Assembly (NCBI RefSeq): GCF_944324995.1 | Contig: NZ_CALUYL010000014.1 | Span: 1 to 64,000 of the forward strand | Direction: 5' to 3' | Source of the DNA: an uncultured Mailhella sp. | Lineage (GTDB): Bacteria > Desulfobacterota > Desulfovibrionia > Desulfovibrionales > Desulfovibrionaceae | DNA length: 64,000 nucleotides | In this document: positions 11,479 through 20,072 of the stretch, one piece after another | Numbering within the stretch: position 1 is the stretch's first letter | How the letters are laid out: each line of letters starts with the position of its first letter | The notes under the pieces: generated by a model | Seen by the model: the letters and a program-made list of their open reading frames with translations, nothing else | Database searches by the model: none | What the model was told of the DNA's origin: nothing | Made by a program: the position numbers and the translations under genes

Positions 11479-11916
11479 ATGGACTACAGCGATTCCGTGG
11501 ACCGGCTCAACCGAATTCTGGTTCGGGCGCATCGCATCATTCAGCACGAGCTGCTCAGGCAGGGGGTGGACGATCTGGTGCCGTCGCACGGCGCCGTGCT
11601 GGAATATTTGAGTCAGGCAGGCATACCGCAGCCGGTCACGGAACTCGTGGTGGCGTTGAAGCGCCCGAAGTCGTCCATCACCAAGGCGACGGACTGTCTG
11701 GAACACGGCGGCTACGTGTTCAAGCGTCCCAATCCCGGCGACGGACGCAGCTATCTTGTGGGGCTTACGCCTGCGGGCAGCGAGGCGCTGGAGCTTTTTC
11801 GGGGGGCCTATGCGTCGCTGGAAAAAAAGCTGTTCGCTTCCATTTCGGACGAGCGCAGAGAGGCGTGCATGCAGACGCTCGCGGAGATGGAAGCCAATCT
11901 GGAGCGCTTTCTCTGA
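11479..11916 (+). CDS. MarR-family transcriptional regulator
   Basis: A 145-residue winged-helix repressor-type protein. The helix-turn-helix spans about residues 45-75 (QPVTELVVALKRPKSSITKATDCLEHGGYV), followed by the wing RPNPGDGRSYLVGLTPAG and a C-terminal dimerisation helix. AGGGGG lies 6 bases before the ATG at 11479; the longer upstream frame has no support. It is divergent from PFOR and shares the control region, so regulation of PFOR and of itself is a reasonable guess. The ligand is unknown. Confidence 0.85.
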   Translation: MDYSDSVDRLNRILVRAHRIIQHELLRQGVDDLVPSHGAVLEYLSQAGIPQPVTELVVALKRPKSSITKATDCLEHGGYVFKRPNPGDGRSYLVGLTPAGSEALELFRGAYASLEKKLFASISDERREACMQTLAEMEANLERFL

Positions 11917-12367
11917 GCGCAGTGCAGAGCTCAAATCGGGCGGAGACGCGACGTGTGAGGCCGGCGCTGTTTATTTCCCCCATCTGCTATTAATTAAGGA
12001 AAGGATTTTGCAACTCCGATGGAAGGAAATGGCCGTGCACCCGGCGTTTCTTGCCGAGGGAGAATTAGCGTCCTGCGCAGGAGTGTCTTTGCCTGCCGCT
12101 CGCTGCCGGATTTTCTGCTGAAGCGGTGCGCTTGATGCACGATGTGCGGCTTGCGTTTCTCGAAAAAGCTTGTCGGGAGCTTCGCGGCGCCTTTTTCTTT
12201 TCGACGCGTCGCGTGTGCGTCAGGGCGCGCACGGAAAGAGGAGGAGCGAGGAAGAGATCGTCCGGCGTCGCCTGTGGTAGAAAGTTCGGAAAATATTCTG
12301 GGGAAAAACAGGTTGCGGGGAAAGGTTCCTGTCTTTTGCAGGAAGGAGCCTTTCCCCGCATTTTTAA
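11917..12367. other. 450-base tract with no convincing gene
   Basis: Several overlapping short frames exist on both strands without family likeness. The only clear structure is the terminator-like hairpin at its right end, which points in the plus direction although no plus-strand gene other than marR precedes it. It is either a long marR 3' untranslated region or an unannotated short RNA. Confidence 0.5.
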
Positions 12368-12370
12368 TTA
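12315..12370 (+). terminator. Strong plus-direction terminator
   Basis: GCGGGGAAAGG (12315-12325) pairs with CCTTTCCCCGC (12349-12359), with an inner CCTG/CAGG pairing. It is followed by ATTTTTAATTATT on the plus strand; the minus side lacks a T run. Its tail overlaps the last codon of the convergent agmatinase gene. Confidence 0.75.
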
Positions 12371-13246
12371 TTGAGCATCGTTGTTTCTTGCCGCGAGTCC
12401 CATGAGGGCGTAGGTCAGGCTTGCGGCCGCAAAATCCGAGACGATGTGCCCTTCACGCGGGGCGAGCTCCACTACGTCGAAGCCCAGAACGCGCCGTCCC
12501 TGCATGGCCTTGGCCGCGAGGTCGAGCGCCATGTACCAGTCGAGCCCGCCGGGCACGGGAGTTCCGGTTTCCGGCATGATGGAAGGATCAAGACCGTCCA
12601 CGTCGAAGGTGATGAAGATGTTGCGGGGAAAATCTTCGGGAATGAGATTGTCCGGAATGCCGTGACGGCACAGATACGGGGCGTCCCAGCTGACGACGCC
12701 GTGTTCCTTTCTGGCTTCCAGTTCTTCGCGGCAGTAGATGCGGTTGCCGAGCTGCACGAGCGGCAGGTCAAGATCCTTGACGGCCCGGCGCATCACGCTG
12801 GCGTGGCTCCACTTGCTGCCTTCGTAGCTGTCGCGCAGGTCGGCATGGGCGTCGAACTGAATCACGCCGAAGCGGCCGTACCGTTCCTTGAGCGCCGCCA
12901 TTTCCCCGTAGGTGAGGGAATGCTCCCCTCCGAGCACCACGGGCATGGCCCCGGCGTCGAGCGCGGCCAGCACGGCCTTCCTGACGTTTTCCATCACCTG
13001 TTCCGGCGCGCCTGAGCAATCGACGGGACACTGCGTAAAGATGCCGTTTTCTCCGGGATAGCTTGTTCCGTCGCAGAGTTCGAGCTGGTCGGAGGCTTCA
13101 AGAATGGCTTCCGGGCCGTTGGCCGTGCCTCCGGCATAGCTGACCGTGGCCTCGTAGGGCACGGGGATGACGTGAAAGCGCGCCTGATCGGCGGGACGGG
13201 GCGGCACTTCCGAGGAAAGAAAACGATTCTCGTATTCGTTCAGCAT
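12368..13246 (-). CDS. speB: Agmatinase (ureohydrolase family)
   Basis: Hydrolyses agmatine to putrescine and urea with a Mn2+ pair. The 292-residue protein has the three ureohydrolase signatures: GGEHS (about residue 105), DAHADLRD (about 130) and FDVDGLDPSIMPETGTP (about 215), which supply the metal-binding His and Asp residues. Length is normal for SpeB. No arginine decarboxylase gene lies in the window. Formiminoglutamase or arginase are possible alternatives, but the N-terminal region and DGLDPS context favour agmatinase. Confidence 0.85.
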   Translation of the reverse strand: MLNEYENRFLSSEVPPRPADQARFHVIPVPYEATVSYAGGTANGPEAILEASDQLELCDGTSYPGENGIFTQCPVDCSGAPEQVMENVRKAVLAALDAGAMPVVLGGEHSLTYGEMAALKERYGRFGVIQFDAHADLRDSYEGSKWSHASVMRRAVKDLDLPLVQLGNRIYCREELEARKEHGVVSWDAPYLCRHGIPDNLIPEDFPRNIFITFDVDGLDPSIMPETGTPVPGGLDWYMALDLAAKAMQGRRVLGFDVVELAPREGHIVSDFAAASLTYALMGLAARNNDAQ

Positions 13247-13334
13247 GTAAGTTCTCTGATGATTGGTCTGTGTTGTGCATGCGGAAGCCGGGCTTCCGTA
13301 CCTTGTCCGAGTGCTCCGCAGAATGCGGAAAACG

Positions 13335-16300
13335 TTATTGCGCCTGACCGGAAGAGGCGTCGGCCTGAGACGGTTCGGCGAGACTCTTGCGGAAGATGCG
13401 GCGCATGTTTCTGCTCACCCATTTGCCGAAGTTGTCGAGATAGACGTAGTACACCGGCGTGATGTAGAGCGTGACGAGCTGGGAGAAGATCAGGCCGCCG
13501 GAAACGCAGATGCCGATGGGCTGACGGGCTTCCGCGCCCGTGGCGCCGATGCCGAACGCCAGCGGCAGCGCGCCCATGACGGCGGCCAGCGTGGTCATGA
13601 GGATGGGACGGAAGCGAATGAGGCAGCCCTGAATGATGGCGTCTTCCGTGTCCAGACTTCCGCTGCGTTCGGCCGCAAGGGCGAAGTCGAGCACCATGAT
13701 GGCGTTTTTCTTGACGATGCCGATGAGCATGATGATGCCCACGAAGGCGGTCATGTTCAGTTCCGAATTGAAGAGCCACAGACTGAACAGCGCGCCGAAC
13801 GCCGCGGACGGCAGACCGGAAAGAATGGTGATGGGGTGAATGAAGCTTTCGTACAGAATGCCGAGCACGATGTAGATGAGCAGCAATGCCACAACGATGA
13901 TGAGTATCATGTCGTGAACGGAATCCTGAAAGTCCTGGGCCGTGCCGGTGAGGCTGCCGGAAACCGAGGCGGGCAGGATGTCGCGGGCGGCGTTTTCCAC
14001 GTCGGCCATGGCTTCGCCCATGGCGTAGCCGCTGGCCACGTTGAAGGAAATGCTCACGGCGGGGAACTGCCCCCGGTGGTTCACGGAAAGAGGACCGGCC
14101 TCGAACTGCCGGGTGACCAGGGTTTCCAGCGGCACGAGCTTGCCCTTGCCGGAGCGCAGATAGATGCTTTCCAGAATGCTTGCGCTGTCCTGAAGGTCGC
14201 GTGCGACTTCCATCTTCACGGTGTAGTCGCTGACGTCCGTGTAGATGGTGGAGATTTCGCGCGTGCCGAAGGCGGAGTAAAGCGAGTTTTCTATCTGCGA
14301 GAGGGTGATGCCCAGCATGGTGGCCTTGTCTCTGTCCACGATGAGTCGGATGGACGGGTTCATGAGCTGAAGATCGGAGCCTACGTCGCGCACGCTCTTC
14401 ACGTGATGCAGAGCTTCTTCCACGTCGCGGGCTGCGGCGTAGAGTTCGGCGGTATTGCTGCCCACGAGCGTGTAGGTGTAGATGCCGGTGGTGCTGCCGC
14501 CTGCGCCCTGCATGTTGGCGTTGCGCAGCGAGACCATGAGCGTGGGATTGTTGTCCAGCGCCTTTCTGAGCCGGTCGATGACGACGTTGATGTTGTCGCG
14601 TTCGGAAATGGGCTTCAGGCGGATCATGATGTTGGCGGTGTTGGTGTCGGCTCTCGTGCCGCCGCCGATGGTGGTGGTGAAGCTGCGCACGGCCGGATCG
14701 GCGGAGATGATGGGATGCAGCTCTTCCACGGCCTTGGTCAGTGCCTCGAAGGAAATGGATTCCTCGGCACGGGCGTAGAGCCGTATGCGACCGCCGTCGA
14801 TGGCAGGAAAGTAGCCCGTGGGCACCAGCGTGGAGAGCCACCAGGTGGCCGCAATGAGCAGCAGCGAACCCACGAACGTGATGACGCGGTGACGCATCAC
14901 GAAATGAAGGCTGCGCGAGTACAGCGAGAGCAGGGCGACGAAGCCGCGCTCCATGGCGGCCTTGATGCCGGAATGCTTCAGATGCACGGACTGATCGGTG
15001 AGAAACAGCGCGCTCATCATGGGCGTGAGGCTGATGGAAATGAAGAAGGAGATGGAAATGGCGATGATGATGACGGCCGCGAATTCAAAGAACATGCGTC
15101 CGGCCGTTCCGGGCAGGAAGAGCAGCGGAATGAACACCGCGCCGAGGGAAATGGTCATGGAAAGAATGGTGAAGCCGATTTCCCCTGCGCCGTCCATGGC
15201 GGCGTTGAAGGGCGACTTGCCCATTTCCCGGTGTCGTATGATGTTTTCCAGCATGACGATGGCGTCGTCCACCACGAAGCCCACCACCAGAATGAGGGCC
15301 ATGAGCGACATGTTGTCGAGGCTGAAACCTGCGGCAAACATGAGCGGGAACGTGGCCACCACGGAAAGCGGCAGGGCAAGGCTCGGAATGATGGTGGCCA
15401 TGCCGTCGCGCAGGAAAATGTAGATGACGAGCACCACCAGCAGAATGGTGAGCAGAAGCGTGAGTTCCACTTCCGTCACGGACTCCTTGATGGGAATGGA
15501 GGTATCTTCCACCACGGCCATGTCGATGGAAGGCGGAAGCGTGTTTTCGATGTCGGCGAGCAGGTCGAGGATGTCGCTCACGATCTGCACGGTGTTGCCG
15601 CCCGGCTGCTTGGTCACCTGAACGATGACGCCGGGATTGCCGCTGATGAAGCTCGCCTGGTTGGTTTCTTCCACGCCTTCTTCCACGTCGGCCACGTCGC
15701 TCAGGCGCACGGGAGCGCCGTTGCGCCAGGCGACGACGATTTTGGCGAAGTCTTCGGCCTTGATCAGCGAGCCGTTGTCCTTGATGTTGCGTATGCGGTC
15801 CGAGCCTTCCAGCTTGCCGGTGGGAAGGGTGACGTTGGCGGCGTCGATGCCGTTGCGGATTTCTTCCGCGCTGACGTCGCGCGCCTGCATGAGGTCGGGC
15901 CGGAGATTGACGCGCACCGCGTAGCGCTTGGCGCCGCGCACGTCGGATTTCGACACGCCGGCCACCATGGAGAGCCGCTGGGAGACGTAGTTTTCCGCAT
16001 AGTCCGTCAGCTGCTGCCTCGTGATGGTGTTGGAGGTGAGCGCAATCTGGATGACGGGCAGGGAATCGGGGTCCAGCTTCATGAAGCGGGGCATCTGCGT
16101 CATGGTGTCCGGCATGCGGGAATAGGCGATGGAAATGGCCGACTGCACGTCCAGAGCCGCGCCGTCGATGTCGCGGTCAAGCTCGAACTCCACCCGCACC
16201 ATGGTTCGGCCGAGCTTGTTGGTGGAGGTCATGTTCTTGATGCTGGCAATGGTGGAGAGCTGTTTTTCCAGCGGCTTGGCCACGGAGGTGGCCATGGTTT

Positions 16301-16469
16301 CAGGCGACGCGCCGCTCAGCGTGGCGGAAACGATGATGACCGGATAGTCGATGTTGGGGTTCTCGCTCAGCGGAAGGCGCAGATAGCTCATCCAGCCGAA
16401 GACGAGTATGCCCATCATCAGCAGCGTGGTGGCGACGGGGCGCTTGATGAACGTGGTGGAAATGTTCAT
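13335..16469 (-). CDS. RND-family efflux pump, inner-membrane permease
   Basis: A 1044-residue proton-driven exporter of the AcrB/MdtBC type. The first transmembrane helix follows MNISTTFIKRPVATTLLMMG. The proton-relay aspartate pair lies in VGFVVDDAIVMLENI (about residue 405). The second half repeats the topology, with LIGIVKKNAIMVLDFA near residue 930. Large periplasmic loops follow TM1 and TM7. It starts inside the membrane-fusion gene stop (ATGA, 4-base overlap). Resemblance to the MdtB/MdtC/MexB group suggests drugs or bile-salt-like compounds as substrates, but this cannot be fixed from sequence. Confidence 0.93.
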   Translation of the reverse strand: MNISTTFIKRPVATTLLMMGILVFGWMSYLRLPLSENPNIDYPVIIVSATLSGASPETMATSVAKPLEKQLSTIASIKNMTSTNKLGRTMVRVEFELDRDIDGAALDVQSAISIAYSRMPDTMTQMPRFMKLDPDSLPVIQIALTSNTITRQQLTDYAENYVSQRLSMVAGVSKSDVRGAKRYAVRVNLRPDLMQARDVSAEEIRNGIDAANVTLPTGKLEGSDRIRNIKDNGSLIKAEDFAKIVVAWRNGAPVRLSDVADVEEGVEETNQASFISGNPGVIVQVTKQPGGNTVQIVSDILDLLADIENTLPPSIDMAVVEDTSIPIKESVTEVELTLLLTILLVVLVIYIFLRDGMATIIPSLALPLSVVATFPLMFAAGFSLDNMSLMALILVVGFVVDDAIVMLENIIRHREMGKSPFNAAMDGAGEIGFTILSMTISLGAVFIPLLFLPGTAGRMFFEFAAVIIIAISISFFISISLTPMMSALFLTDQSVHLKHSGIKAAMERGFVALLSLYSRSLHFVMRHRVITFVGSLLLIAATWWLSTLVPTGYFPAIDGGRIRLYARAEESISFEALTKAVEELHPIISADPAVRSFTTTIGGGTRADTNTANIMIRLKPISERDNINVVIDRLRKALDNNPTLMVSLRNANMQGAGGSTTGIYTYTLVGSNTAELYAAARDVEEALHHVKSVRDVGSDLQLMNPSIRLIVDRDKATMLGITLSQIENSLYSAFGTREISTIYTDVSDYTVKMEVARDLQDSASILESIYLRSGKGKLVPLETLVTRQFEAGPLSVNHRGQFPAVSISFNVASGYAMGEAMADVENAARDILPASVSGSLTGTAQDFQDSVHDMILIIVVALLLIYIVLGILYESFIHPITILSGLPSAAFGALFSLWLFNSELNMTAFVGIIMLIGIVKKNAIMVLDFALAAERSGSLDTEDAIIQGCLIRFRPILMTTLAAVMGALPLAFGIGATGAEARQPIGICVSGGLIFSQLVTLYITPVYYVYLDNFGKWVSRNMRRIFRKSLAEPSQADASSGQAQ

Positions 16470-17584
16470 TGCTGCGCTCCCCCGGCGGCGGTGATTTTTC
16501 TGTCTTCCTGCAGGCGCACGGGCATGCCGTCCTTCAGGCGCACATGACCTTCAAGCACGACCTGCTCGCCGCTGGCGAGTCCCTTGGAAATGACGGTGAT
16601 GCCGTCGTTTTCCACGTCGGTGCTCACAAGGCGCACGCGGGCGATGCGGTCGTCGCCCACCACATAGACGAAGGGGCCGTCCGGGCCGAGCATCACGGCG
16701 CGGCTCGGCACGGTGACGGCGTTCTTTCTCGTGTCGAGCTGTATCTTCACGCGGAGAAATTCTCCGGGCCACAGTTCGGTGCCTTCGTTGAGAAAGCGCG
16801 CCTTCAGCGGCACGGTGCCGGTGTCGGCATCCACGTTGCCCACGAAGATCACGTCGCCGACAAGGGGCTTGCCTTCCTTGGAATCGGCCGACACCTGCAG
16901 GCCCGATTTCTCCCGGACGTTGCGGCGTATGAGGGGAAGATGCTTTTCCGGCACGCTGAAAGTGATCTCTGCGGGCTGAAAGGCGTCCACGACCACAAGA
17001 AGCGTCTGCGCCGTAACGACGTTGCCTCTGTCCACGCGAACGTCGCTTGCGCGGCCGTCCATGGGCGCGCGGATTTCGCAGTAGGAGAGATCAAGTTCGG
17101 CCTTTTCGAGGGCGGCCGCATCTTCGCGCACGTCGGCCTGCGCGCTGACCATGGTCACGCGAGAGGCGTCGGTTTCCGCAGCGCTGGAGAATCCGCCCTT
17201 CTTCATTTTGAGCGCGCGGGAGTAGTCGTCCTGAGCCTTGGCAAGCTTGGCCTTGTCGCTTTCGAGTCTGGCCTGCGCCTGATGCAGCGCTATCTGATAG
17301 GGTTCCTTTTCAATGACGAAAAGAAGCTGTCCCTTCTTTACCATTTCGCCGTCGCGCACGAGAACCTGCTGCAGTTCTCCGCTGGTGCGCGAAACGATGT
17401 TCACTGAAGCGGAAGGCTCCACGGTACCGACGGCCTCAAGCATGTAGGGAACGTCTCTTGTTCCGGAGGCGACGAGCGTGACCAGCGCGGTGCGGACGGC
17501 GCGGGGCTGCGTTTTTTCGGATTCGCCGGAGCAGCCGATCAGCAGCGCGGCGCAGACAAAACACAGAAAAATTCGAGCGGACAT
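16466..17584 (-). CDS. RND periplasmic adaptor (membrane-fusion) lipoprotein
   Basis: A 372-residue HlyD/AcrA-like adaptor that links the RND permease to an outer-membrane channel. The N-terminus is a lipoprotein signal (FLCFVCAALLIGC, lipobox LIGC). Next come a lipoyl half-domain (GTVEPSASVNIVSRTSGEL), a coiled-coil hairpin (LHQAQARLESDKAKLAKAQDDYSRALKMK region), the second lipoyl half (LSYCEIRAPMDG) and beta-barrel domains. The ATG at 17584 was chosen because it gives the lipoprotein signal and has GGGAG 6 bases upstream. It overlaps the permease start by 4 bases. No TolC-type gene is adjacent. Confidence 0.92.
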   Translation of the reverse strand: MSARIFLCFVCAALLIGCSGESEKTQPRAVRTALVTLVASGTRDVPYMLEAVGTVEPSASVNIVSRTSGELQQVLVRDGEMVKKGQLLFVIEKEPYQIALHQAQARLESDKAKLAKAQDDYSRALKMKKGGFSSAAETDASRVTMVSAQADVREDAAALEKAELDLSYCEIRAPMDGRASDVRVDRGNVVTAQTLLVVVDAFQPAEITFSVPEKHLPLIRRNVREKSGLQVSADSKEGKPLVGDVIFVGNVDADTGTVPLKARFLNEGTELWPGEFLRVKIQLDTRKNAVTVPSRAVMLGPDGPFVYVVGDDRIARVRLVSTDVENDGITVISKGLASGEQVVLEGHVRLKDGMPVRLQEDRKITAAGGAQQ

Positions 17585-17692
17585 GGAGACTCCCGGGGGA
17601 TGTTGACTTATTTTGTCATAGTACGAAGAGAAAAAATTTGCTGTCAAGAAAAGGACGGAAAAGATTTTCTTTCAAAAGATTGCAGAGCGCTG

Positions 17693-17741
17693 CATAAAAG
17701 AAGAGAGCCGTTTCCATGGGTTCATGAAAGCGGCCCTCTTG
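17693..17741 (-). terminator. trmJ terminator
   Basis: AAGAGAGCCG (17700-17710 region) pairs with CGGCCCTCTT (17731-17740) with an extra TTTC/GAAA pairing inside. The minus strand then reads TTCTTTTAT. It lies 10 bases past the trmJ stop. Confidence 0.7.
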
Positions 17742-17750
17742 AAGATGGCG

Positions 17751-18539
17751 TCAGGATTTGTCGTCGGAGCGTTCGCCGACAAGATGCTCCATCTGACGGC
17801 AGATGCCCATGAAGATGTCCATTTCGTGGCGACGCAGATCGGCCCTGTCGAAGAAGCGGGCAAGCGGCAGGAAAAAGTGCTCGGGATTGTCCCTCGGAAT
17901 GGTGCCGATGTCCATGAGGGCGTTTTTCAGCGTGCGGAAGAGGAAATCCCGTTCCTCGGCCGTGACGCGGCGGGAGAGATTCGGATGGGCGTCGATTCTG
18001 GCGGCGTCGGGCAGGGCGAGGAAGCATTCGTAGATCATGAGCAGCACGGCCTGCGCAAGGTTCAGGGAGGATGCGTCCGGCGCGGTGGGAATGGTGACCA
18101 GACGTCCGCAGTTTTCCAGATCTTCGTTGCTGAGGCCGCGATCCTCCGGGCCGAACATGATGGCGACGTCTTCGCCGAGGGCAATGCGTTCCGCAATTTC
18201 CGCTGCGGCCTGACGGGGCGTGATGAGCTGCTGTCTGGCTCCGCCCGTGCGTGCGGTAGTGCCGACGACCAGCGTGCAGGGAGCCACGGCTTCCTGCACC
18301 GAATTCGTAACCGTGATGGAGTCGAGCAGCGGCTTGCCCTGACTTGTGGCCGTAGGCAGGGCTTTTTCGTAATTCCAGCGGCGGGGTTCGGCAAGATACA
18401 GGGGCGCGTGGCCGAAGTTGGCCGAGGCGCGCGCGGCCATGCCTATGTTTTCGGGAAAGTTGGTGCGGACCAGCACCAGACGCAGATGCCGCATCATGGC
18501 GGCGATTTCGGAAGCGTTTTTCATATCATCATCGGGCAA
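17751..18539 (-). CDS. trmJ: tRNA 2'-O-methyltransferase TrmJ (SpoU/SPOUT family)
   Basis: Methylates the 2'-OH of the wobble-adjacent base 32 of tRNAs with SAM. The 262-residue protein begins LRLVLVRTNFPENIGMAARA (motif 1 with the conserved Asn-Gly region), has GPEDRGLSNEDL (motif 2, about residue 130) and TAPDASSLNLAQAV (motif 3), the SPOUT knot signature. A C-terminal 80-residue helical extension is typical of TrmJ. The given start is a TTG with GGAG 7 bases upstream; an ATG five codons later (18524) is an alternative without a good ribosome-binding site. It follows the DUF456 gene by 18 bases. Confidence 0.88.
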   Translation of the reverse strand: MPDDDMKNASEIAAMMRHLRLVLVRTNFPENIGMAARASANFGHAPLYLAEPRRWNYEKALPTATSQGKPLLDSITVTNSVQEAVAPCTLVVGTTARTGGARQQLITPRQAAAEIAERIALGEDVAIMFGPEDRGLSNEDLENCGRLVTIPTAPDASSLNLAQAVLLMIYECFLALPDAARIDAHPNLSRRVTAEERDFLFRTLKNALMDIGTIPRDNPEHFFLPLARFFDRADLRRHEMDIFMGICRQMEHLVGERSDDKS

Positions 18540-18557
18540 AGCCCGCTCCGTAGGTTG

Positions 18558-19073
18558 TTAGAGAGAGTCTGGCCACACGTGAGAGGCCGTGAGGGCCAGC
18601 ATGGCCATGCCCAGACCGAATTTGACGACCATGCCCAGAAAGCGCCCCACGAACGCGCCCTGCGCGGCGCGGAAGGCCACTTCCGCAGGCTGACGGCGGA
18701 TGAGCGTTTCCGCGAGAAAACATCCGGCCCAGGCACCGAACAGCGCGCCGAACACAGCGCCGACGCCGAACATGAAGGGCGCGCCGAAGATTGCGCCCAG
18801 AACGGCGCCGATGATGCCCGCCCAGGTGGAAACTTTGGACGAGCCGTATTTTTTGGCGCCCCATATCTGGGCTCCGAACTCAACGATTTCGCCGGCCACG
18901 GCGAGCCCTATGAACATGACGAAGAAAAGCACGTTGAGTCCGTTGCCCGGCACGAGCAGCGCCCAGGCCGTCACCAGGGCCACCATGGCCCAGTTGCCGG
19001 GCAGCGTGACCAGATTGAGCAGCACGCACACGCCGAGAGCGAGCAGAAAAAGCGTGGTGAAAAAAACGCTCAT
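18558..19073 (-). CDS. DUF456 membrane protein
   Basis: A 171-residue inner-membrane protein of the DUF456 family, function unknown. Four to five hydrophobic segments are visible. The Gly-rich GAVLGAIFGAPFMFGVGAVFG stretch (about residues 88-110) is characteristic, and GEIVEFGAQIWGAKKYGSSK between helices is the most conserved part of the family. Its start overlaps the stop of the upstream DUF1786-like gene by 4 bases, and trmJ follows, so the three form one operon. The neighbours do not suggest a common pathway. Confidence 0.85.
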   Translation of the reverse strand: MSVFFTTLFLLALGVCVLLNLVTLPGNWAMVALVTAWALLVPGNGLNVLFFVMFIGLAVAGEIVEFGAQIWGAKKYGSSKVSTWAGIIGAVLGAIFGAPFMFGVGAVFGALFGAWAGCFLAETLIRRQPAEVAFRAAQGAFVGRFLGMVVKFGLGMAMLALTASHVWPDSL

Positions 19074-19900
19074 GCCGTCTCCCCGAGGCTGAGCCCGAAG
19101 ATGAGACCGAAACAGCGGTCGAAGCGGTCGTCTCCGCAGGGCGAGATCAGTCGTCCGCAGCCCTTGAGCTCGTCGCGGCCCGGGCCCATGATGCAGGTGG
19201 GACGAAAACCCTCGGCCTCGGCGGGCAGGTCTCCGCAGATGCAGCCGTGTCCGCCGGAGGCGCGCACCTGCTCGTCGGGCAGCCAGTTCAGGCGCATTTC
19301 CTTGAGATCGTTCATCAGCGCGTCGCGGGGAATGTCGCTGTGCTGTTCATAAAGCCCCAGCAGACGTTCCTGATAGACCATGAAGGCCTGTACGTGACGA
19401 TGCCCCGCCCACAGAATGGTGACGCCTTCGCAGAAGGAGCGGTCGCGCACGGATTCCAGACTCAGCGCCGCCAGCAGTGCGGCCAGGCCGCTGTCGACGC
19501 CCACGGAGGTTCCGAATACGCGGCGGGCGTCGCTGAGGAGCGGCGCGACTTCCCAGTCGGAAAAATCGCCCTTCATCAGAAGATCGGGGCGGCCTTCGGC
19601 GCGGCGCAGCGCGTCTTTCCAGCGCTGGATGCGCGCGGCGCGGCGCTCTTGCGCGGGCGAGTCGCTCTTTGCGGCGTTCATGCCGCAAAGCAGCGTCAGC
19701 TCAGGGAAGGGCAGATCATTTTTTTTCAGAAAATCGCGGGCCTGTTCCACGGGGCGTGCTGTAGGAAGTTCGGCCTTGGGCCAGCGGGAGGATTCCATGC
19801 CGGGAAGAGCCAGCATGACTGCGGTGAAGCGGCTGCCGTTGTCCAGAACAAGAGTGGGGCGCTGCGGCGCAGCGTTGTTTGCCATGAGGGAGTCCAGCAT
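19070..19900 (-). CDS. DUF1786-like protein
   Basis: A 276-residue cytoplasmic protein. The N-terminal PTLVLDNGSRFTAVML resembles a phosphate-binding strand-turn of an actin/hexokinase-like fold. The segment ILWAGHRHVQAFMVYQERLLGLYEQHS followed by ASGGHGC (about residues 160-220) resembles DUF1786, a family sometimes annotated as related to pyruvate formate-lyase activation but without proven function. The start ATG has AGGCAAC upstream, and the stop overlaps the DUF456 start (ATGA). It heads the DUF1786-DUF456-trmJ operon. The family call is from memory of its motifs. Confidence 0.6.
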   Translation of the reverse strand: MLDSLMANNAAPQRPTLVLDNGSRFTAVMLALPGMESSRWPKAELPTARPVEQARDFLKKNDLPFPELTLLCGMNAAKSDSPAQERRAARIQRWKDALRRAEGRPDLLMKGDFSDWEVAPLLSDARRVFGTSVGVDSGLAALLAALSLESVRDRSFCEGVTILWAGHRHVQAFMVYQERLLGLYEQHSDIPRDALMNDLKEMRLNWLPDEQVRASGGHGCICGDLPAEAEGFRPTCIMGPGRDELKGCGRLISPCGDDRFDRCFGLIFGLSLGETA

Positions 19901-20072
19901 AGTTGTTGCCTGTTCGGGCGAGTTGCGTTGTCGATGTTCGGGGCGGGAGTTGTCCGCATTTCGGCAAAGGCGCGGCGTCCGTTCCGCCGGGGCGGTCGAA
20001 CGCCTTTTCTTTGCAGGAGCCCGACATCAGGGCAAGAGAAAAAGGAACGGGGAGAAATCTCCCCGTGCAGCG

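Noticed and set aside
13281-13297. Hairpin CGGAAGC/GCTTCCG between the RND permease and speB
   Set aside because: No T tail on either strand and a short stem, so not enough to call a terminator.
13263-16547. Plus-strand open frame of about 1090 codons opposite the RND permease
   Set aside because: His/Gly/Asp-rich shadow of the RND coding sequence with no family likeness.
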